From Chlorokybus atmophyticus (Eukaryota > Streptophyta > Chlorokybophyceae > Chlorokybales > Chlorokybaceae), in NCBI GenBank assembly GCA_009103225.1, contig RHPI01002656.1:198096-262095 (forward strand): a DNA stretch of 64,000 nt. Reading direction: 5' to 3'. Of the stretch, positions 57,321-64,000 are shown piece by piece (the first letter of the stretch is position 1; each line of letters opens with the position of its first letter). Under the pieces are notes generated by a model. It did not search any database. It was given only the letters and a program-made list of their open reading frames with translations, and was not told where the DNA came from. The translations under genes were made by a program, and so were the position numbers.

Positions 57321-60300
57321 ATGGCTGCTGCGGTTGCTGCCAGCGCAGCCATGGCTGCGTCGTCGTCGTCGTCGTCGTTGTCCAGCTGGGAAGCGGGATT
57401 TATGAGCAGGAGGAGGCCGGCGACAACCAGCAGAACCACGAGGGCGACGGCGCCCACATCGTCAGCACGGCGCGTGGTGCTGACGCCCAGGTGCACGGCG
57501 ACTGTGGGTGCTCCTCAGACTGCCTCAGACACCACCTCCACCTCCACTTCCACCTCCTCGTCGTTGTCCGTCGTCGCAGTAGCTCGCTCCCTGTCGCCGT
57601 CCCCTCCCCCGCTGCTCTCAACCGATGTCTTGGCCACGCCTGTCACCCTGCCAGAAGAGTTCTACTTGGAGCCGGGCGATGTCAGCGCCGTGCTGCCGCC
57701 TGATCCCGAGGACGGTGCTGATGCTGCTGTGGGCATTGATCCCACCCGCACCGCCATGGGTTACGTGCGTCGTGTGCTCACTTCCAAGGTGCACAACGTG
57801 TAATTTGCGCCTCTTTCTTGCATTGGCAGAAAGACACGTTGTAATTCTGTCGCAGTGTGTGTGCCAAAGCAGGTGGAATGCAGTGCACATGCTGCTTTCG
57901 GTGTATTGATTTGCGCTACTGAGTAGCATCAACTGTGCATGCTTCACGTGTAAGTATGCTAGGCACCTGTTGCATCTGTTGCGCGTGCCTACAACTCTTA
58001 TTATTCCTTGGTTACATGGTGCATATGATGTAGACCGCTGGTGATGTGCTGGCTGACGTTGCACCTTGATGCCAATGGCAGGTGTATGATGTGGCCATAG
58101 AGTCACCCTTGGAGCACGCGCCGCGGATCAGCGATCGCAGCGGATGTCAAGTGTACCTCAAGCGCGAGGATTTGCAGTCGGTACGGTTTCCACCAAATTC
58201 TGTCATGCGTTGCACGAGTTTTTGGGCCAACATGACTGCTATTGATATGCATGTGCGCTGGTTGCTATCTTAAGTTGTGAAGCTTTTTGTGCCAGGTTGA
58301 CACAAACGCAGCAAGCTTGCACTCGGAGTCTTGGCGAATTGCTGAGTAAAACTGGTCCATGTGTGCAGGTGTTCTCTTTCAAGTTGCGTGGTGCCTACAA
58401 TAAGATGGCCAACCTCACACCCGCACAGTTGGCCAGTGGTGTGATATGCTCGTCTGCCGGCAATCACGCTCAGGGTGTTGCGCTTGCAGCACGGGAGCTG
58501 GGCTGCAGTGCTGTCATTGCCATGCCTATAACGACACCCATGATCAAGGTAAGTTGCGAGCCTTCTGCCTTGCGTACCTGTCTGTGTGTGTATGAGGGTG
58601 CACATGTTGAACACCGACCATGACAGGTGAAAGCTGTTGAGCGGTTGGGTGCAACCGTGGTGCTGGTTGGGGAAGCTTATGACGAGACGCAAGCATATGC
58701 GAAGGTGCGTGCAAGTTGTGTAAGGAACACATGTTCTTCTTGTCACACACCTCCCTATTGCATAGCTTTTGGCACAACTTACATATGCATTTGCACACAG
58801 GCGCGAGCACTAGAAGATGGGCGTGTGTTCATACCTCCCTTTGACGATCCAGATGTAATTGCCGGGCAAGGGACCGTTGGCATGGAGATCCTGCGGCAAC
58901 ATCCCGGGGACCTGCATGCCATCTTCGTGCCCGTTGGAGGCGGCGGGTTGATCGCGGGCATCGCGGCTTACGTGAAGGAGATCCGCCCTGAGATCAAGGT
59001 AATTGGCGTGGAGCCAGTCGAGGCCAACGCAATGGCGCAGTCGCTTGCGCTTGGCCATAGAATCCGTTTGGCGCGCGTGGGCGGCTTCGCTGATGGCGTG
59101 GCCGTGAAGATGGTTGGTGAGGAGACCTTCAGGATGTGCCGGAGTCTTGTCGATGGCGTCGTGCTGGTCGGCAATGACGCCATATGCGCGGCAATCAAAG
59201 ACGTGTTTGAAGAGAAGCGCAGCATACTCGAGCCAGCTGGCGCGCTGGCCCTCGCGGGAGCCAAAGCTTACATCAAGAAGCACAACTTGTCCGGTGGCAA
59301 CGTGGTGGCTGTGACGTCTGGGGCCAACATGAACTTTGATCGGTTGAGGCTTGTGTCGGAGCTTGCCGATGTTGGAGAGCGCAAGGAGGCGGTCCTCGCA
59401 ACCACAATTGCAGAAACACCCGGCGCATTTAAAGACTTTGTGGGGCTGCTTGGCAATGTCAGCATCACGGAGTTTAAGTACAGATACTCGCATGACAGCA
59501 AGGCTTTCATCATGTACAGGTAAGCATTGTCCTATGTATGGGGACTCACATGCGTCTCTCCCCCCTCAAATGTGCTTTGCATCCTTCTTGCCATTGCATC
59601 TGGGCAGGGGCCCGCTGCGTAGCGCTGTGCGTGCTCAGTTTGCTGGCTGGCCGTCATTTGGGTCCTGCCGCTCACCCGCTGTTGCCACCGCCTCCCTCCC
59701 GCCTCATGCCACTGCGCTGATTGCTACCGCTGCCCCCTCCGTGGGTACGCGCTCTGATGTTTGCAGTGTTGGCGTGCCGAGTGAGGACGAGCTGGCAGCC
59801 TTGAAGCACCGCCTGGCTCAGGCCGGTCTTGAGACGCTGGACATGAGCGACAATGACCTGGCAAAGATCCACTTGAGACACTTGGTATGTTAATATTTCT
59901 GTGCAGGCTTGATGCATTGTTATCTGGTGTGGTCTAGAGCATCCATGCCTGGTCGCTTGTCGGCGGAGGTCAATGTGGTGTCCATCACCACACACGTGTG
60001 TTGACAACTTTGTGGATGCTGCTTAGGTCGGGCGAAACTCTACAATGGCGAACGAGTCCTTGTGGCGGTTTGAGTTCCCCGAGCGCCCGGGTGCACTGCA
60101 TCAATTCCTTGAGGCGTTCAGCCCGCGCTGGAATATTTCCTTATTTCATTACAGGAATCAGGTACTCACCTTTGCAGATAATGCAATTTGCTCACAGGTT
60201 GAGGGGCTCTGGAAGTGCTTATGCGGTGTTTGCAACAGGGCGAGGGCACAGGCAATGTGTTGGTCGGTCTGCAAGTCCCTGTTGACGAGGAGGACGCATT

Positions 60301-60379
60301 CCATGGAGCTGCCCAGCGATTGGGCTATGAGTATGTTGATGAGAATAACAATGAAGCCCTCAAGATGTTCTTGAGATGA
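57321..60379 (+). CDS. Threonine deaminase (threonine ammonia-lyase), biosynthetic, plastid
   Basis: Eight exons (57321-57788, 58082-58180, 58369-58548, 58627-58704, 58801-59519, 59767-59884, 60027-60161, 60239-60379) give 645 residues in frame. It converts L-threonine to 2-oxobutanoate plus ammonia, the first step to isoleucine. Residues 1-90 are Ala/Ser/Arg/Thr-rich with few acidic residues, a plastid-transit-like leader. The PLP fold has [11 protein letters not shown] (Schiff-base Lys), [11 protein letters not shown] and [12 protein letters not shown] (phosphate loop). Plant-type signatures include [20 protein letters not shown] and [12 protein letters not shown]. The C-terminus holds two ACT-like domains ([34 protein letters not shown]), the site of isoleucine feedback in plants. 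The last intron is placed to give [14 protein letters not shown] as in relatives. Confidence 0.93.
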
Positions 60380-60910
60380 CTGGAGACATGACATCGAAAC
60401 ACCATAGTATATAGCACATTCTTTGCCATACACGTTCAGTGTTAGCATGGTATTGAACTTGTATGTTGCAGTTATTACAGCCAGGTGTGCGCAATGCACA
60501 GCAGTAGAGTGATACTAAAGTGAAGTGCCAAAATTGGCAGTGCTGTGACGTTCTTGAGCTTACAACAGTCGCTTGCAGTGCACCACCATGTGCCCCATAA
60601 TGTCCTTGCACCCCATAATGTCCTTGCACAACTTGGTTGGTGATCATCAGTGTTGTCTTGTTGAGCACCGCTAGTACTGCTTGTGCATTGCTTCGCCTAA
60701 TGCCACTGGCTTAGTCGAGGGACGGGCAGTGAGCAGTGCGACAAGAACCGTAGGCAGTACAATTACTGCTAGTCACTCGCAAACTCTACAGCTGCTTGCG
60801 AAAAACAACACCTAGCCACAAACCGAGTTGCGCAATGCCAGCCTCTGCAGTTACCAGCTGTTGGTAAAAGAAAACCGCAGCAGCTGTGACTCGAGCAGCC
60901 TGAACTAGCA
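60380..60910. other. Short convergent intergenic region
   Basis: This lies between the stops of threonine deaminase and the UTP13-like gene and presumably holds both 3' UTRs. There is a small direct repeat (CCCCATAATGTCCTTGCA twice near 60595-60628). Confidence 0.7.
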
Positions 60911-63900
60911 TTATCCAGGGTTGTCAGTCATCCTTTTGCGCCGCTTACTTGACCTGCCTACTGGTGTCTCTTGCACTGCAGCAAGTGCGTCTGTGAGTGC
61001 AGGCGCCTTCAGCATCGCACTGCGGCGCCTTTTAGCTTGCTTCTTACTTTTCCGCTCCAAGCCTTCTTCGATGGGCTCTTCACCCTGTCCACCCCTGCCA
61101 GCAGCCGCAGCATTGTCTTCACCCCCCGCTTCATCAGCAGGCGCAACCTCCGACTCCACAGCATCAGTTGTCCTCTTTTTCTTTTTCCTTCTGCTTGTCT
61201 TGCCTTTTGCCTCGACTGTATCGGAATCATGAACACCGTCCGCAGTATCTGCTGCTGGCCTCTCTTCGGCCTCGACATGGCCGTTCGCGTCCGCTTTTTG
61301 TCTCTGATCTGCGGGGACTGCCTCCAGGACATCAGTCATGGTCAAGCGCCCCACACGATCTGCGCTAACTTGCTGTACATTGGATGCCTCTTCCACAGCA
61401 TTCCCAGCAGGCAGCAAGACCGACATAGCCGCGAGCGTGTAGTCAAGGAGAAAAGTGCTTTGTACCTATACGGCTTGATGTCAGGGCAACGAGCCCCAAG
61501 GGCAGTGCAGTAAATGCTGCTCCTACAGCACGCGATGAGTCCTAGAAGCTTACCAGGCGCTGTATCCGAGCGTAGTGCCGTTGTGTGTATGGCAGCACAC
61601 CTTCCAACAGCTCCTTGATGTTTGGCACCTGCAAAGGAGAACAGTCAGACGGAGCGGCACTAACAGTAATGTGCGCACAGATACAGCAAGACCTTGCGAC
61701 CTTGAGACTGGCATGACACAAAGGCGGCCAACCTGCAGTAGGATCTCTGGACGGACAGCAGTCAGCATCACATGAAGGACATGCTGCGCAGTGTGACAGA
61801 ACTTGGCATTTGTGTTCCACTCGCGCATGTACTGCAAGCAGGTTTGCAACCGTGACGCGTCGAACATTGCAATGATGTTCTCCAGCATCCTGTCACCCTC
61901 TGGATCTTTAACAACATCACCGAGCACCTGCGCGTAGTACCGTCACAGCTTCAGCATGCCTAAACAAGATGGTGCAATGCAGCGAAAGCTCTGCCTTACC
62001 TTGAGCAAGCGGAACGGCTTCTGCAACTCAAACGCATATTTAACAGCTTTGGCATAGTCAGCTTGTGTAAGTGCATTGGCAAGGTCCTGCTCCATCAAGA
62101 CTTGCTTCTCCTGCAGTGCATGCAGGGCGAGAAGTTAAACACCATGGCAGATAGATCATGAAGCTTTTGGTCAAGTGCAAAGAGTTCTTACATCAGACGC
62201 TCTAGCAGCCTCCTCTTCCTCTTGGGTTGTGTCCACCCACACATTGATGGTTGCATCGCCACCTCCAGATGCAATGTGTGCTTCATCCCTTCTTACAGCA
62301 AGGGCCCACACTTTGTCTTCATGGCCGTCCAATGTGGCCACACACTCGTTTGTGCGCAAAGTCCACAACTTAAGTAGGCCATCCGCACCAGCTGAGATGA
62401 GTTGGGTGCCGAGCGACATGAATGAAACCTTCAGAACGGAGGCTGTGTGCCCTTCCAATGTGCGAATACATGCGCCGTCACTGATTGACCATATCTTGAT
62501 GGTCTGATCGCCAGAAGACGTGACAACAACCTTGTCCACTGGAGAGAACTCGCAGCACCATACTCCCCGCTTGTGGCCTCGCAGTGTCAGCTTCAACTGC
62601 AGTTCAGGCAGTTTCCAAAGCTTCACAGTCCGGTCCTGAATGATACACACAACATTGATGTTGAAAGCCTGAAGCAAAATGTTTCCCTCAAGGGTTAGTG
62701 TTGCAGTAGTAAATCTGATGGGCTGCAAGGCCATCTCACCTGAGAAGCACTGCACAACAGGCTGTCATTGGGCGCTATAGCAATGGAATTGATATCCTTC
62801 TCATGCGCTGAAGCAATGGCAAGTGGTTTCAACTTGAGGGGCTGACCTCCGGTGTACTTGTCCAAAGGTGACAGGTCCCATAGTTTGAGGGTCTTATCAC
62901 TGCAGATGGCATGTTAGTCACAACATCCCATTGGCGGGCGCGCTGTGCTAATAAACAAGCATACTACCTGCTGCCAGACGCTAAGTATGCTGCAGTCTTG
63001 CGCGAAAACGCGACGGCTCCAACCGCAGCAACATGCCCTGTCGCCAATGCGATGCACTTGTTGTCCTCAGCATTCCAGACACGCACCTGATGCCATGTAC
63101 CAAGTGTTCAGGTTGCTCAATGGGTAAGAAGGCAAAGTGCAATATATGTTAGGTATCAGTGCTGCGTACCGTGTTGTCCTTGCTGCCTGTTGCCAGACGC
63201 AACCGTGAAGATATCGCTGGGCAAACATCCAGGCTCAACACTATGTCCGTGTGACCAGGCAATGACTTCATGCAAGCATGTGTCGTGGCATCGTACAGTC
63301 GCACCTGCAATTGATGCCATGCAGTCACGCTCATGTCATCACGACACCTCCTTTTCTTTGCAAGTCGTGACTGCGTTACCATGTGCATTGACAGTCAATG
63401 CTGACCTGCTCGCTGTTTGTAGCCACTGCGAGATATTGGTCATCAGAGCCCGCAAATTTCATGTCAATAATGTCATCATTGTTGCCGATCAGCTGGCGTA
63501 CTACTTGCAGTCGGCCCTCCCTAACTTGAAGAAAGACCAAGCGCTGGTCTGCTGTGACGCAGAGGACCTCGCGGCTTTTGCCAAATGCAAAAACCTGCAA
63601 CAGGCCGCCAGCGCCTGCCAACGCAGCATCATCAAACTCGTACAAGCTCTCAGCAGTTTCGGTGCTGTAAAGCCGCACTTGGCCCTTCTCGCCAACAGCG
63701 AGGAAGTTGACTGCATTGGCCTTGCCATGAGCCGCCTTGGACTTGACAGACAAGTCAAGTAGCAACTCAGGCGCTTCTGCAATGCCCTCTAGCGCTTCAA
63801 ACACCGGCACAGTGGACTTGAGAGTATTCTTGCGTAAGTCCCATGCATTCACAACCTGTGCCACCACGTTAGCACACCATGTGCGCCATCAGCATGCTTT

Positions 63901-64000
63901 GCGCCAGGTGTGGAGTCTATTCATCGTAGTACCTTGTCTCGTGCAGCTGATAGCAACGTCCATCCATCACGTGCGACAGCCAGATCTGTGACAGCACTGA
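60911..64000 (-). CDS. UTP13/TBL3-type WD40 protein of the SSU processome (5' end outside window)
   Basis: Exons on the minus strand are 63933-64000 (partial), 63406-63855, 63170-63304, 62968-63086, 62740-62899, 62192-62635, 62000-62110, 61733-61927, 61554-61628 and 60911-61465. WD blades include VNAWDLRKNTLKS, VRLYDATTHACMKSLPGHTD, VRVWNAEDNKCIALATGH, KTLKLWDLSPLDKY, RTVKLWKLPELQLKLTLRGH, QTIKIWSISDGACIRTLEGH and GLLKLWTLRTNECVATLDGH. The helical UTP13 C-terminal domain follows (DYAKAVKYAFELQKPFRLLK; ELLEGVLPYTQRHYARIQRL). A basic, lysine-rich tail of about 150 residues ends the protein. The family acts in the nucleolus in the UTP-B subcomplex for 18S rRNA maturation. The C-terminal tail is longer than usual, as far as I recall. 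The N-terminal blades lie beyond 64000. Confidence 0.9.

Noticed and set aside
58810-59493. Minus-strand frames within threonine deaminase
   Set aside because: These are GC-rich shadows of exon 5; the plus strand is clearly the coding one.
1-64000. tRNA, rRNA, CRISPR arrays and viral genes
   Set aside because: I looked for cloverleaf and TTCGA-type T-loops, regular spacer arrays and viral structural or polymerase genes and saw none that hold up by eye. A tRNAscan and profile search would be decisive.

Overview
The window is nuclear DNA of a eukaryote with spliced genes, most likely a green alga (Viridiplantae). The best lineage marker is a plant-type biosynthetic threonine deaminase with a plastid-transit-like N-terminus and two C-terminal ACT-like domains (57.3-60.4 kb). 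A KAI2/D14-like hydrolase fits the same placement. Introns are mostly GT-AG, with two probable GC-AG introns. I cannot name the species. There are no operons, and I found no rRNA, tRNA or CRISPR. Assembly gaps lie at 4980, 25137-25253 and 51018.

Left part (1-18.9 kb): nested transposons. A minus-strand Helitron Rep/helicase pseudogene is split into 14759-17932 (N-terminal and central parts) and 1554-2315 (C-terminal part). Between the halves lies a 12.4-kb DNA transposon, 2316-14756. It has short terminal inverted repeats (CGTCGCAA...) and a 2-bp TC target duplication. Removing the element plus one TC copy rejoins the two helicase exons in frame, which is strong evidence that the block is one insertion. 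The element carries a minus-strand Plavaka/KDZ-like DDE transposase (intact splicing, missing its C-terminus), an OTU-protease/RING-finger gene with frameshifts, a zinc-finger/Tudor/C5-DNA-methyltransferase gene cut off after methyltransferase motif I, an unrecognised multi-exon gene, a small zinc-finger ORF and an acidic-tail gene. A truncated right end of the same family lies at 17957-18865. A 1.6-kb non-autonomous relative with a TA target duplication lies at 46856-48445.

Middle (21-33 kb): a tandem segmental duplication with three copies of a six-exon F-box/WD-like gene. Copies at 22030 and 30901 look intact and the one at 26994 is frameshifted. A fourth, decayed copy sits on the opposite strand at 49560-50814.

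Right part: host-type single-copy genes. They are a KAI2/D14-like alpha/beta hydrolase (33756-35616, minus; a decayed partial copy at 53270-54132), an eight-exon kelch-repeat protein (36613-39468), a TKL-like kinase whose HRD motif reads HRH (42261-45014, minus), threonine deaminase (57321-60379) and the 3' part of a UTP13/TBL3-type ribosome-biogenesis WD40 protein (60911-64000, minus, running off the window). The rest is intergenic DNA with palindromes, simple repeats and G-tract repeats.
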